Origin: an uncultured Collinsella sp.
Lineage (GTDB): Bacteria > Actinomycetota > Coriobacteriia > Coriobacteriales > Coriobacteriaceae
Length of the DNA: 64,000 nucleotides
Assembly: GCA_959026725.1 (NCBI GenBank)
Contig: CAUFMG010000010.1
Coordinates: forward strand, 1 to 64,000
Reading direction: 5' to 3'
Part shown: positions 17,357-25,449 of the stretch, piece by piece
How the letters are laid out: each line of letters begins with the position of its first letter
Numbering within the stretch: the first letter of the stretch is position 1
Notes under the pieces: model-generated
Database searches by the model: none
Told to the model about the DNA's origin: nothing
Seen by the model: only the letters and a program-made list of their open reading frames with translations
Made by a program: the position numbers and the translations under genes

Positions 17357-18658
17357 ATGCAGCGACAGCTAATGGACGAACTCATCGCTTGGAAATCTAG
17401 GGCAAACCGCAAGCCCCTCCTGCTTAAGGGGGCCCGCCAGACGGGAAAAACCTGGCTTCTTAACGAATTCGCAGGCCAGCAGTATCAAAACGTCATCCGC
17501 TTTGACTTTATGCTCGAACCGGGCGCACGTTCGCTGTTCGACGGAAGCCTTGACCCCAAACGCATCATCTCCCAGATAGAGCTCCTGCGCGGCCAGACCA
17601 TAACGCCGACAGACACGCTCATCATCTTCGACGAAATCCAAGAGGCACCGCGTGGCATCACCTCGCTCAAATACTTCAACGAGCTGGCGCCGGAATACCA
17701 TATCGTGGCAGCCGGCTCCTATATGGGGCTCGCGCTCCGACGCGAAAACGAGTCGTTCCCCGTCGGCAAGATCGACCAGCTCACCATGCGCCCCATGGGG
17801 TTTGTCGAGTTCGTTCGTGCCGTCGATGGCGACCCGCTCGCAGATGCCATCCTTGCCGCAGACATGGACCTGCTGACAAACGTTTCCGAAAAGCTCGAGC
17901 GCCTGCTCAAGGAATACCTCGTTGTCGGTGGCATGCCAGAAGTTGTCTCCGCTTTCGCCGCCTCCCACGATTTCATCGAGGCCCGCAGGCTTCAGCAGCA
18001 AATCATCGAAGCTTATGAATCCGATTTTGGCAAGCATGCGCCAGCCCGCATCGTCGAGCGCATGAGGCTGGTTTGGAAATCCCTTCCCGGCCAGCTCGCA
18101 AAGGAAAACAAGAAGTTCGTCTACGGCGCGCTTCGTCCCGGGGCGCGCGCACGCGATTTTGAGGAAAGCCTCCAGTGGCTCATGGACTATGGAATCGTTC
18201 ATAAGGTACCACGTGTTTCCGCCCTAAGAGCACCGCTCACAAGCTACGAGGATCTCTCGGGCTTCAAGCTGTTCTGCATCGACACCGGCATCCTCGGAGC
18301 ACTCTCCGGCCTCACGCCAGCCATTGTTCTGAACGGGCCCGCTGTTTTTACGGAGTTCAAAGGCTCGCTGACCGAGCAATACGTCGCACAGGAGCTTTTG
18401 CTCCAAGGCAATACTCCCGCGTATTGGTCATCCTCCTCCGGCAATGCAGAGACTGACTTTGCCGTCGACCATGCGGGGACCGTGCTTCCGCTCGAGGTCA
18501 AGGCGGCAGAGAATCTCAAAGCAAAGAGCCTGAGGATTGCCTGCGAGAAGTTCAAGCTCGAGCGCTGCGTGAGAACATCGTTAGCGGCATATAGAGACGA
18601 AGGCACGCTCGTCAATATTCCGCTCTGGGAGATTGGGCAAATCGACAAGCTGGCATAG
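17357..18658 (+). CDS. AAA-type ATPase with DUF4143-like C-terminal domain
   Basis: The 433-residue product begins with an AAA_14-type ATPase domain: Walker A KGARQTGKTWLL near 24-35, Walker B TLIIFDEIQEAPRGI near 85-100 and the sensor strand AAGSYMGLAL. The C-terminal half looks like the DUF4143 domain, with LTEQYVAQELL, AYWSSSSGNAETDF and VLPLEVKAAEN; the E-D-[EL]VK arrangement resembles a PD-(D/E)xK nuclease fold, though activity is unproven. Such genes are common, often horizontally moved and present in many copies in gut bacteria; function is unknown. AGGAGG lies 5 bases before ATG 17357. It stands alone between two copies of a REP-like repeat. Confidence 0.85.
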   Translation: MQRQLMDELIAWKSRANRKPLLLKGARQTGKTWLLNEFAGQQYQNVIRFDFMLEPGARSLFDGSLDPKRIISQIELLRGQTITPTDTLIIFDEIQEAPRGITSLKYFNELAPEYHIVAAGSYMGLALRRENESFPVGKIDQLTMRPMGFVEFVRAVDGDPLADAILAADMDLLTNVSEKLERLLKEYLVVGGMPEVVSAFAASHDFIEARRLQQQIIEAYESDFGKHAPARIVERMRLVWKSLPGQLAKENKKFVYGALRPGARARDFEESLQWLMDYGIVHKVPRVSALRAPLTSYEDLSGFKLFCIDTGILGALSGLTPAIVLNGPAVFTEFKGSLTEQYVAQELLLQGNTPAYWSSSSGNAETDFAVDHAGTVLPLEVKAAENLKAKSLRIACEKFKLERCVRTSLAAYRDEGTLVNIPLWEIGQIDKLA

Positions 18659-18682
18659 GCGCTGTGGAGGGGGGTGCCCCGT

Positions 18683-18730
18683 AAGGAGTGTCCCAAACTG
18701 CCGGCAAAAAGGAACGTCTCTATCTGCCGC
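18683..18730. repeat. REP-like repeat, copy 2, right of the AAA ATPase gene
   Basis: This is a direct repeat of 17171-17218 with a few changes (TGTCCCAAACTGCCGGCAAA and on to ATCTGCCGC). The inner CTGCCGGCA palindrome is kept. Confidence 0.6.
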
Positions 18731-18774
18731 ATTCCCGAAGCAAGGCAACGCCGATGTTTTGGCAACGGCAGCGA

Positions 18775-18873
18775 GCGGGCCGCATTTGAGACAAGGTGAC
18801 GTGAAACGAAAGGGCGCTGACCTTCTGGTCGCGCCCTTGAAGTTGAACGTCAGATTGTCCAAATGCGGCCCGC
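18775..18873. repeat. 99-bp inverted-repeat element
   Basis: GCGGGCCGCATTTG at 18775-18788 is matched by its exact complement at 18860-18873. The match continues imperfectly inwards (GACAAGGTGACGT against ACGTCAGATTGTC). The centre holds another hairpin, AAGGGCGC with GCGCCCTT. Confidence 0.65.
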
Positions 18874-18886
18874 GCAGCGTCGACCG

Positions 18887-18914
18887 GTTACGGCGTTTGG
18901 TAAAACGCCGTAAC
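18887..18914. terminator. 12-bp hairpin after lacC (copy 1)
   Basis: GTTACGGCGTTT and its complement flank a 4-base loop, 14 bp after the lacC stop on the minus strand. There is no clear T-run, so termination is uncertain. Confidence 0.45.
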
Positions 18915-18928
18915 TCGACGCCGTAACC

Positions 18929-19864
18929 CTAAAGCTCCGTTACTTCAACGCTGTTGTAGACCTCGTCCCAGCGATCCATGACCAGGTGGCCGGTCTTGGG
19001 ATCCATGGCGTTGAGCTTGCCGCAGGTATTGGCGGTCTTGAGCACGGTGACGTCGTCGGCACCAGCAGCAATGGCATGCGCAAAGCCGGCGATAGTCGAG
19101 TCGCCGGAACCCGTCGCGTTCACAGCCGCAATCGCGGGCGTCTTGGCGCGGAACGCGCGACCCTCATGGAAGCCCACCGAACCGGCAGCGCCCATCGAAA
19201 CGACAACCCAGGGAATACCGGCAAAACGGTCATCGGCGGCAAGCGCCTCGCGCAGGGCATCGACATCATCGGTCGTAAAGGACGTACCCAGCAGGCCGTT
19301 AATCTCGGTCAGGTTGGGCTTTACGAGCTCAGGCTTCGCGTCGGACTCCAGCGCGGCCTCCAGCGATGCACCCGAGGTGTCGAGCAGCACCTTGGCGCCC
19401 GCCTCCTCGGCGATCTTGACGAGCTCGGCATAGTAGCCAGCATCGACGCCACGCGGCAGCGAGCCCGAAAGCGTCACAACGTCCGCCTTCGCTGCAAGCT
19501 CGGCGAACTTGGCCGTAAAGGCCTCGAGCTCGGCCGGGGCGATCTGCGGGCCGCTCTCCAGCAGCTCGGTCTGATTGCCCTCGTGCAGAATATTCAGGCA
19601 AATGCGCGTCTCACCGGCGATGGGCACAAAGTCGTTCTTAACGCCATCGGTATCCATAAGCTCGGCCATATAGGCGCCCATGTGGCCGCCGAGCAGACCG
19701 GTTGCGAGCACATCGTCGCCCAGCTGCAACAGCACACGGCTCACGTTGAGGCCCTTACCGCCAGCGGTCTTTTCGGGCGTCACGCGGTTCACGTCGTCGA
19801 TGATCAGCTTGTCGAGCTGATAGCGCGTATCAATCGACGGGTTCATGGTAACGGTCAGAATCAT
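18929..19864 (-). CDS. lacC: tagatose-6-phosphate kinase, copy 1
   Basis: The 311-residue product is a PfkB/1-phosphofructokinase-type kinase: MNPSIDTRYQL at the N-terminus, GGKGLNVSRVL near 37, ETRICLNI, the LSGSLPRG segment and the catalytic NATGSGDSTIAGFAHA near 250. It should convert tagatose-6-P to tagatose-1,6-bisphosphate. The lacA-lacB-lacX-lacC order supports LacC rather than FruK. AGGAG lies 6 bases before ATG 19864. A close second copy of the same length lies at 40359-41294. The gene is last in the operon. Confidence 0.88.
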   Translation of the reverse strand: MILTVTMNPSIDTRYQLDKLIIDDVNRVTPEKTAGGKGLNVSRVLLQLGDDVLATGLLGGHMGAYMAELMDTDGVKNDFVPIAGETRICLNILHEGNQTELLESGPQIAPAELEAFTAKFAELAAKADVVTLSGSLPRGVDAGYYAELVKIAEEAGAKVLLDTSGASLEAALESDAKPELVKPNLTEINGLLGTSFTTDDVDALREALAADDRFAGIPWVVVSMGAAGSVGFHEGRAFRAKTPAIAAVNATGSGDSTIAGFAHAIAAGADDVTVLKTANTCGKLNAMDPKTGHLVMDRWDEVYNSVEVTEL

Positions 19865-19920
19865 GTTGAACTCCTGTTTCCGGGGCACGACGTGTGCGTC
19901 CCCAAACATACGATAGCTCG

Positions 19921-20802
19921 TTAAAGAATCTCGATCTCAAAGCCGCGAGTGACGGTCTCCCCCGGCTTGGCCACCAGGCAGCCACGTTTGTGCTCCAGGA
20001 CATCGTCCTCATCGGAGCAGGTGGACAGACCGCCCCACGGCTCAACGGCCACAAAGTCGCCCTCGGGCTTGCTCCACACAATCAGGTACGGCATATCGGG
20101 GAATGTCAGGCGCACGCCCTTGTCCTCGGTCTTCTTGGTCAGCGTGACCACGCGACTCTCGAGCACATCAAAGATGGTCTCGGCAAAGTCGAAGAGCTCG
20201 TGGGTAAGCGGCAGGTCGTGGCCAACCATCGGGTTCTTGCTGCGATGCTCAACATCGATCAGGCCCGTCGAGGGAACGGCGGTGCAGAGCTCTGCCGCCT
20301 CACGCTGCTCAAAACGGAGCTCATAATCGTCGTAGGACTCGCCCTCGTCGAGCGGGCACTTAAAGCCGGGGTGACCGCCCACAAAGAACGGCATGTCCTC
20401 GGTCCCCTCGTTGGTCACCTCATACGACACGCTCACCTTTGCTGCATCGACCGTATAGCGCGCAACGATCTTAAACGGATACGGGTATTGCTCGAGCAGC
20501 TCGGCGTGGTCGGCAGAGCTTAGGCTCAGCGCAACCATGCTGTCGCCCTGCTCCTCGAGCTTCCACTCCTGCTTGCGGGCAAAGCCGTGACGGGCAAGCT
20601 TGACCTCGTGGCCGCCCATGGTCATCGCGCGGCCGTCACGAAGGCCGCCGCAGATCGGGAAGCAAATGGGTGCCTGGCCCGACCAGACCGATGGGTCGCC
20701 CTGCCACAGGTACTCGCGACCGTTGGCTTTAATCGAAGTGAACGATCCGCCAGCCGTGCTCAGTGCCACGCGAACAGAACCGTTATCAAGAACAAACTCC
20801 AT
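19921..20802 (-). CDS. lacX: aldose 1-epimerase-like protein, LacX type, copy 1
   Basis: The 293-residue product belongs to the galactose-mutarotase superfamily in its LacX/YeaD-like branch. Seen are GREYLWQGDPSVWSGQAPIC, FPICGGLRDG, KLARHGFARK, PFFVGGHPGFKCPLDEGESY and VAVEPWGGLSTC. The His residues in HGFAR and GGHPGF fit the mutarotase active site. LacX proteins sit with lacABCD genes in Gram-positive bacteria; their exact substrate is not well fixed, perhaps a sugar phosphate. The start ATG 20802 has AAGGGAAGG just before it. It lies between lacB and lacC. A near twin lies at 41354-42235. Confidence 0.82.
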   Translation of the reverse strand: MEFVLDNGSVRVALSTAGGSFTSIKANGREYLWQGDPSVWSGQAPICFPICGGLRDGRAMTMGGHEVKLARHGFARKQEWKLEEQGDSMVALSLSSADHAELLEQYPYPFKIVARYTVDAAKVSVSYEVTNEGTEDMPFFVGGHPGFKCPLDEGESYDDYELRFEQREAAELCTAVPSTGLIDVEHRSKNPMVGHDLPLTHELFDFAETIFDVLESRVVTLTKKTEDKGVRLTFPDMPYLIVWSKPEGDFVAVEPWGGLSTCSDEDDVLEHKRGCLVAKPGETVTRGFEIEIL

Positions 20803-20920
20803 AGGAGCCTTCCCTTTCTTACGCCAGCCCGCCGAGTCAATGGGCTGATAGAAAACCGGCCCGCGCCCCCTCACAGAAACGCGAGCCGTCAACGGACTAG
20901 TTAATTACGCCGGATACCCG

Positions 20921-21445
20921 CTAATCATGGTATTCGCCGCGGTCCCACTTCTCGAGGAACTCATCGAAGAAGTGCGGGTCGGCCTGAGCCTCGGCGTCGG
21001 CCTTGTTGCAGGCATCGATCTTGGCGATCAGGGCATCGTGCTCGGGAGTCTTCTCGTAGGGCTCCTCCAGGAAGGCAAGCATGATATCGGCCATCAGGAA
21101 CTCGCCGGTGATCTTGCCACCAAAGCCCACGATGTTGGCGTTGAGCTCGCGACGGGCATACAGGGCAGAGGTCATGTCGCGGACCAGGGCGCAGCGGGCG
21201 CCGGGAACCTTGTTGACGGCGTTGGTGATGCCGATGCCGGTGCCGCACAGGGCCACGCCAAAGTCGGCCTTGCCGCTGGCAACAGCCTCGCCCACGGCCT
21301 TGCCATAGATGGGATAGTGCGTACGGGTGTGGCTGTAGGTGCCGCAGTCGAGCACCTTGTAGCCAGCCTGCTCCAGGCGGTCGGCCAGATAGATCTTCTC
21401 GTCCGTAACGATATGGTCGCAACCGATTGCGATGGTCTTCTTCAT
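20921..21445 (-). CDS. lacB: galactose-6-phosphate isomerase subunit LacB
   Basis: The 174-residue product is a RpiB/LacAB-family protein: MKKTIAIGCDHIVTDEKIYL, the CGTYSHTRTHYPIYG segment, FGVALCGTGIGITNAVNKVP with the active-site Cys, and ARRELNANIVGFGGKITG. The length is that of LacB. With LacA it forms the heteromeric enzyme that converts galactose-6-P to tagatose-6-P. It follows lacA by 63 bp and has GAAAGGA before the ATG. Confidence 0.93.
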   Translation of the reverse strand: MKKTIAIGCDHIVTDEKIYLADRLEQAGYKVLDCGTYSHTRTHYPIYGKAVGEAVASGKADFGVALCGTGIGITNAVNKVPGARCALVRDMTSALYARRELNANIVGFGGKITGEFLMADIMLAFLEEPYEKTPEHDALIAKIDACNKADAEAQADPHFFDEFLEKWDRGEYHD

Positions 21446-21508
21446 CAGAACGTCCTTTCGTCTGAATTCACAAGTTGAGGTAGAAGTTCGAGTTCTCGGT
21501 GGCTCTCG

Positions 21509-21937
21509 TTAGGCCATCTTGTTGAGCATGTCGACACGGACCTGGTGACGGCCGCCGGCGTACTGGGCGCGCAGGAACTCGCGGGCGATCTTCTTGGCGA
21601 CCTCGGTGCCTACAACGCCCGGGCCCATGGTGACCATGCGCGAGCCGTTGTGCTCGCGGGTCATGTAGGCGGAACGCTCGTCGGAAATGTTGGCGACGAC
21701 CATACCCTTAATCTTGACGGCGGCCATATAGGAGCCGACGCCGTACTTATCGAATGCGAAGCCCTGGGAATCCTTGTGCTCCAGCAGGTCCTTGGCAACG
21801 GCGGTCGCGGAATCGACAAAGTCCGCGGCAGGGGTCTCGGAATAGTCGACGACCTCGTGACCGTCGGCGATGAGCATCTCCTTGATGGACTCCTTCATCG
21901 ACATACCGTCGGCATCGGAAGCGATTACAACCCTCAT
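21509..21937 (-). CDS. lacA: galactose-6-phosphate isomerase subunit LacA
   Basis: The 142-residue product is the LacA member of the RpiB family: MRVVIASDADGMSMKESIKE, HEVVDYSETPAADFVDSATA, then FAFDKYGVGSYMAAVKIKGM and MTREHNGSRMVTMGPGVVGT. LacA lacks the active-site Cys region of LacB and pairs with it. It is the first gene of lacA-lacB-lacX-lacC, with AAGGAGG 5 bases before the ATG. The promoter region upstream holds a DeoR-like site and a tandem 21-bp motif. Confidence 0.92.
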   Translation of the reverse strand: MRVVIASDADGMSMKESIKEMLIADGHEVVDYSETPAADFVDSATAVAKDLLEHKDSQGFAFDKYGVGSYMAAVKIKGMVVANISDERSAYMTREHNGSRMVTMGPGVVGTEVAKKIAREFLRAQYAGGRHQVRVDMLNKMA

Positions 21938-22038
21938 GACATCCTCCTTGAGAGATACGCAGGTGCGTAGTTCCTGTTTGGAAGTGTTGAATCGCGTTCA
22001 GGTCCGGGCATCTGAACGTGCGGTTCTTCACTGTTCGT

Positions 22039-22066
22039 GTTTATTTGAACACATTCGAACATAAAC
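22039..22066. promoter_or_regulatory. candidate LacR (DeoR-family) operator before lacA
   Basis: A quasi-palindrome bounded by GTTTAT and ATAAAC holds two direct GAACA boxes at 22047 and 22057, exactly 10 bp apart. The same box pair is found before lacF (two sites) and before the DeoR gene at 35660-36424. Confidence 0.6.
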
Positions 22067-22108
22067 TGCAACAACTATTTGTTTATCTTTGTTCTTTTTT
22101 GAGCAAAT

Positions 22109-22141
22109 ACCGTTCACAGGTGATTGCTGACCGTTTGGACC
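22109..22141 (+). promoter_or_regulatory. tandem ACCG-TTYACC motif, 21-bp spacing, lac promoter
   Basis: ACCGTTCACAGG starts at 22109 and ACCGTTTGGAC starts 21 bp later at 22130, about 170 bp before lacA and pointing away from it. Confidence 0.55.
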
Positions 22142-22177
22142 CGGCGCGGACGTAGCGACCATGTGTTCAACAAACAA

Positions 22178-22210
22178 AAGGGCGGCCGAGAACGTGTCTC
22201 GACCGCCCTT
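22178..22210 (-). terminator. terminator of the membrane protein gene
   Basis: AAGGGCGG-CCGAGA at 22178-22191 pairs with TCTCGACCGCCCTT at 22197-22210, followed on the minus strand by TTTTGTTTGTT. Confidence 0.8.
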
Positions 22211-22244
22211 CGGCGGTATTCCCCGGTATATACAGCTGTTTTAG

Positions 22245-23276
22245 CTACTCGGACTGCCCACCCTTTTTGGCGTTCTTGGACGGAGCACTCAGAAAGCGGC
22301 CCGTCAGATAGTTCGCGGGACCGGAGATATCGATCCCCAGCAGCACGTGTCCTAGCCATAGGAACGCCACGAGCACCAGTAGAGGAATCACACACGAGGT
22401 CACGATCATCACGATGACGCCTTCGATCAGATCGGTCACCTGATGCACGATCTCATCGGTCATCTGCTTGGCACCGCTGGTCACCGACGTAACAAGGCTC
22501 GAGGCCCCGTCAGTCAACTGCTCGAGCACGTTTTTGGACTCCTTGGCCTCGGATTTTTTCTTGTTCGATTTTGAGCTGGTCTCGGCTGACCTGTCCGTGG
22601 CATCAGCCGTCTTTGCGGCATCGCTCGCCTTTTGCTCAGCTTGCTCAATACTTACGCGATACGTTTCATCGACCTTTTGCGACACCCATACGCTCGCGGG
22701 TACGAGCGCCATGCCGATCACGGCAACCACCAGCACGCGTGTCGCCACACGGCGCAGGACGGCGCTCGTACTCCAGCGCCCGTGAATGCCGAGCGACACC
22801 GCAAAGAGCACCAACGCAAACGGGATTAGGACGCCCAAGCCAACCGACCACAAAATCGTGAGCAAATATTTCTCTAGGTATAGCACGGCAAGCACGATAC
22901 CAAGGTTGCCTGAAAGCTGCGCGAGCTGCTCGGCAACCGGCGTTCCCGTATCACCCGGCAGCGCGGTAATGCCCGCAGATAGAGCAACGCATGAAGCCGT
23001 GAGCGCCAAAACGTTGCCCTTCTTTTGATCGATGACCTCGATGGTGGAGTCCCAAGTTTTGGTATCGGCGAAATGCGGACGAGCTACAAAGCCCGACAGC
23101 AGCGCCAGGACCACGAGCGCAACGATAAAGCCAATCTGCAGCTTTTTGTTTGCGCACACGACATCGGACAGGCTGGGCTGCAGCTCGGTTACCGTCGTGT
23201 GCTCGGTTATCTGGACAGGACGCCCATGAACTATCTCGTGCGCGCCTCTCTTTTGAATCGATCCATTGTCCGGCAT
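22245..23276 (-). CDS. membrane protein of unknown function
   Basis: The 343-residue product has a short cytoplasmic N-terminus, hydrophobic helices near 48-66, 140-190 (two) and 185-210, then a polar Ala/Ser/Lys-rich stretch near 215-260 that could be a coiled coil or stalk, and a final helix pair near 285-315. I recognise no family. GAGGAGG lies before ATG 23276. It lies between the lacA promoter and lacF, both on the same strand, but the terminator after it and its own ribosome site suggest an independent gene. Confidence 0.75.
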   Translation of the reverse strand: MPDNGSIQKRGAHEIVHGRPVQITEHTTVTELQPSLSDVVCANKKLQIGFIVALVVLALLSGFVARPHFADTKTWDSTIEVIDQKKGNVLALTASCVALSAGITALPGDTGTPVAEQLAQLSGNLGIVLAVLYLEKYLLTILWSVGLGVLIPFALVLFAVSLGIHGRWSTSAVLRRVATRVLVVAVIGMALVPASVWVSQKVDETYRVSIEQAEQKASDAAKTADATDRSAETSSKSNKKKSEAKESKNVLEQLTDGASSLVTSVTSGAKQMTDEIVHQVTDLIEGVIVMIVTSCVIPLLVLVAFLWLGHVLLGIDISGPANYLTGRFLSAPSKNAKKGGQSE

Positions 23277-23394
23277 TTGGATACCTCCTCAGTCCGGCCT
23301 GTATTGCGGATGGAAGTATACCCACCCAGCGAAAAACCGAACGGCAAGACGAACGGAGCGCACCAAGACTGTCCCCAATGACTATCTCCGGATG

Positions 23395-23460
23395 AGTTGC
23401 GGTGGAATAGGGATTGTTTTGTGCCCGCCGCCCCTATTCAGTCCCTATTTCACCGCAACT
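23395..23460. repeat. 66-bp hairpin element
   Basis: AGTTGCGGTGGAATAGGGAT at 23395-23414 pairs with GTCCCTATTTCACCGCAACT at 23441-23460, allowing one or two G:T pairs. The loop repeats the theme (CCCCTATTCA). It lies between the membrane protein gene and lacF. Confidence 0.6.
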
Positions 23461-23534
23461 TGGAGGAGGACAGAAAAAGCCCTGCTGCGGGTGGCGGCAG
23501 AGCTTTTGGAAGGGGACTTGGTTGTGAGGGCTCG

Positions 23535-23873
23535 TTAGGCGAGCTTGGCCTCGAGCTCGGCGATGCGCTTGTAGGCATCGATGGTAAAGCGGGCCTGCTT
23601 CTCCAGGATCATGGTGGTCATGAGAGTATCCTGAGCATGGGCCATGATGAAGGTCATCTCCATCTCGCCGCCGCCGGCCTCCTGCGAAAGCAGCTTGGTC
23701 TGCGTGTCGTGGGCGCCGATAAGTGCATCGCTGGCATCCTTGTGCAGCTGCTCGGCCTTCTCAAAGTCACCCTCGCGAGCAGCATCGAGCGCTGCAAGCA
23801 GATCGGTCTGGGCGTCACCTGCGTATGCGACAATCTCGAATCCAACCATCGAGATTTCTTCTTTGGTTGCCAT
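23535..23873 (-). CDS. lacF: PTS IIA component, lactose/cellobiose family
   Basis: The 112-residue product is the three-helix IIA of the lactose/chitobiose family. His79 in FIMAHAQDTLM is the phosphorylation site. The gene stands alone, 1.6 kb before lacE and on the opposite strand, and is probably shared by the two LacE-type permeases of the window, neither of which has an attached IIA. GAAAGGA precedes the ATG. Two candidate LacR sites and a tandem 21-bp motif lie upstream, which ties its control to lacA. Confidence 0.9.
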   Translation of the reverse strand: MATKEEISMVGFEIVAYAGDAQTDLLAALDAAREGDFEKAEQLHKDASDALIGAHDTQTKLLSQEAGGGEMEMTFIMAHAQDTLMTTMILEKQARFTIDAYKRIAELEAKLA

Positions 23874-23960
23874 ATTGCGTTCCTTTCACATATGAACCAA
23901 TGGAGAGCATCGCGTCCGGGCATACGCGCTGCGTTCTGTATGGCAGAAACATTAACATTC

Positions 23961-23975
23961 AAACAAAAAAGAACA
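23961..23975. promoter_or_regulatory. candidate LacR site 1 before lacF
   Basis: AAACA at 23961 and GAACA at 23971 are direct boxes 10 bp apart, 88 bp before lacF, as seen before lacA and the DeoR gene. Confidence 0.5.
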
Positions 23976-23998
23976 GCGCAAAACGTAATTTCAAGCTA

Positions 23999-24027
23999 TG
24001 AACGGTCACTTTTCGCCCGTGAACGGT
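23999..24027 (-). promoter_or_regulatory. tandem ACCG-TTYACC motif, 21-bp spacing, lacF promoter
   Basis: Read on the minus strand, ACCGTTCACGG starts at 24027 and ACCGTTCATAG starts 21 bp later at 24006. It points towards lacF. Confidence 0.6.
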
Positions 24028-24041
24028 TTTTAAACCAATCT

Positions 24042-24056
24042 GAACAATATCGAACA
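24042..24056. promoter_or_regulatory. candidate LacR site 2 before lacF
   Basis: GAACAATATCGAACA at 24042-24056 has the two boxes 10 bp apart. It is the closest match to the lacA site GAACACATTCGAACA. Confidence 0.55.
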
Positions 24057-24087
24057 CAATTAGCGGAAACCCAAACAGGCCCGTGCC

Positions 24088-25092
24088 CTAGCGCCAATCG
24101 CGCACCGTATCGCCCTCGACGAGTACGCCCGGAAACAGCATGTGCTCCACACCGGGTTCAACGCCCTCGGCACCGGCGATCTTATCGACTGCCCACATGC
24201 CGACACGCTTGTTGTCAAAGCGCACGGTGGCCAGGCGACGATCGGGCACGATGTCGCCCAGACTGTCATCAACACCCACCACGCTCACGTCCTCGGGCAC
24301 GTGCTTTCCGCGCGACTCGAGTCCGCGAATGCAGCCGTAGGCCATGGCGTCGTTGGAAGCATAAATGGCCGTACAGGTCGGATCGTCCGCCAGAGCCTGA
24401 CCGGCAGCATACCCGCTCTGTGCCGTCCAATCGCCACGAACGAGTCGCGGTGGCTCAATGCCATGCGCGCGCAATGTCTCGCGCCAGCCTTCCTCGCGCC
24501 GCATGCCCGAAAGCGAGCGCTCGGGACACGAGATAAAGTGCACGGTCTTGTGTCCCTGCCCCAGCAAGTACTCGACAACCTGGCGTGAGCAATCGAGCTG
24601 ATCGTTATCGACCGTCGAGCACAGTGGGTGCTCCAGCATGGTAACGAGCACCGTCTGCATGCCAGGTAGCGGCTCGAAGGTGCCAAAGTCCGCCGGCATG
24701 CGATTCATGATCACGACCATGCCGTCTACCGGCAGCGCGCTCATACGCGACGATGCGCTCTCGAGGGTATAGGGATGTCCATCTACTTTAGTGAGGGTGA
24801 TGGCATAGCCATGTTTGTCGGCCGCGGCGGCAAAGCCCTCCATACGGTCGAGGTTGCCGGTACCGGTAATGTTGAACATGGCGACGCCGACGGTCTTAAA
24901 CTTGCCACGGCGCAGCGATCGACCGGCGAAATTGGGGCGATACCCCAGCTCGCGCATGGCGGCACGCACGCGTTCCTTGGTCTCGGGGCGCACACTGGGC
25001 GAATCGTGCACGGTGCGCGAGACCGTCTGCTCCGAAACGCCCGCGAGGCGCGCCACGTCTTTGACGGATACCGATTTTTTAACAGCGGCCAT
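24088..25092 (-). CDS. LacI-family repressor of the first lacEG module
   Basis: The 334-residue product has the LacI HTH (VSVKDVARLAGVSEQTVSRT), the hinge segment NFAGRSLRRGKF and a sugar-binding domain with LPVDGMVVIM, GHKTVHFISC, AIYASNDAMAYG and VSVVGVDDSLGD. It is divergent from lacE-lacG and the gap has two dyads built on AACGTT-like cores that should be its operators. It closely resembles the other two LacI proteins of the window in layout. The start ATG 25092 has only a weak ribosome site. Confidence 0.87.
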   Translation of the reverse strand: MAAVKKSVSVKDVARLAGVSEQTVSRTVHDSPSVRPETKERVRAAMRELGYRPNFAGRSLRRGKFKTVGVAMFNITGTGNLDRMEGFAAAADKHGYAITLTKVDGHPYTLESASSRMSALPVDGMVVIMNRMPADFGTFEPLPGMQTVLVTMLEHPLCSTVDNDQLDCSRQVVEYLLGQGHKTVHFISCPERSLSGMRREEGWRETLRAHGIEPPRLVRGDWTAQSGYAAGQALADDPTCTAIYASNDAMAYGCIRGLESRGKHVPEDVSVVGVDDSLGDIVPDRRLATVRFDNKRVGMWAVDKIAGAEGVEPGVEHMLFPGVLVEGDTVRDWR

Positions 25093-25205
25093 AGGTCGAT
25101 CTTTCTATGTCAACGATGCCATTGATGGCACCTTGCGCAGTCATTTTTACCGCCTTCAAGTATATCCAACGCCTCCCCCACCATACGCTCACCACCCAAA
25201 ACCTA

Positions 25206-25217
25206 CCGTTCACCGAC
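25206..25217 (+). promoter_or_regulatory. ACCGTTCACC motif before lacE copy 1
   Basis: ACCGTTCACCGA matches the motif seen in tandem elsewhere. A partial copy (CGCTCACC) is 22 rather than 21 bp before it. Confidence 0.4.
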
Positions 25218-25249
25218 ATTTTTGCTTCCCCAAACGGCTTTTGTCGACC

Positions 25250-25272
25250 AAATGTTAACGTTGCCATTGTGC
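25250..25272. promoter_or_regulatory. LacI-type operator, lacE copy 1, distal
   Basis: A dyad CAAATGTTAACGTTGCCATT and GTG, centred on AACGTT, resembles the site 118 bp downstream in its CAAAATG/CATTTTG arms. Confidence 0.55.
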
Positions 25273-25367
25273 AAACACAGAGCCACCGGGCGGCTCAAAC
25301 GTTTACGCGTAAGGAATCGACGGTTCGCAGGCACAGGAACCACCGGTTCGCTTCTTTTTTTGTGTCA

Positions 25368-25391
25368 CAAAATGGCAACGTCAACATTTTG
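25368..25391. promoter_or_regulatory. LacI-type operator, lacE copy 1, proximal
   Basis: A 24-bp dyad with arms CAAAATG and CATTTTG around GCAACGTCAA lies 58 bp before the lacE start. Confidence 0.6.
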
Positions 25392-25449
25392 GCAACCGAA
25401 AGTCAAAAGCTACCATCGTTGCTAACCCACCGACTCTTAGGAGCATTGC

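Larger units (their letters stand above)
18659..18928. other. 270-bp repeat-rich gap
   Basis: No gene is visible. The gap holds the second REP-like copy (18683-18730), a long inverted-repeat element (18775-18873) and a perfect 12-bp hairpin (18887-18914). Confidence 0.6.
21938..22244. promoter_or_regulatory. lac operon promoter region
   Basis: This 307-bp gap holds the lacA promoter, a candidate LacR site at 22039-22066, a tandem 21-bp motif at 22109-22141 and the terminator of the next gene. The AT-rich stretch 22080-22110 fits a promoter core but I cannot fix the -10 and -35. Confidence 0.55.
25093..25449. promoter_or_regulatory. divergent control region, LacI/lacE copy 1
   Basis: The 357-bp gap holds one ACCGTTCACC motif (25206-25215) and two LacI-type dyads (25250-25272, 25368-25391). 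No gene is seen. Confidence 0.6.
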
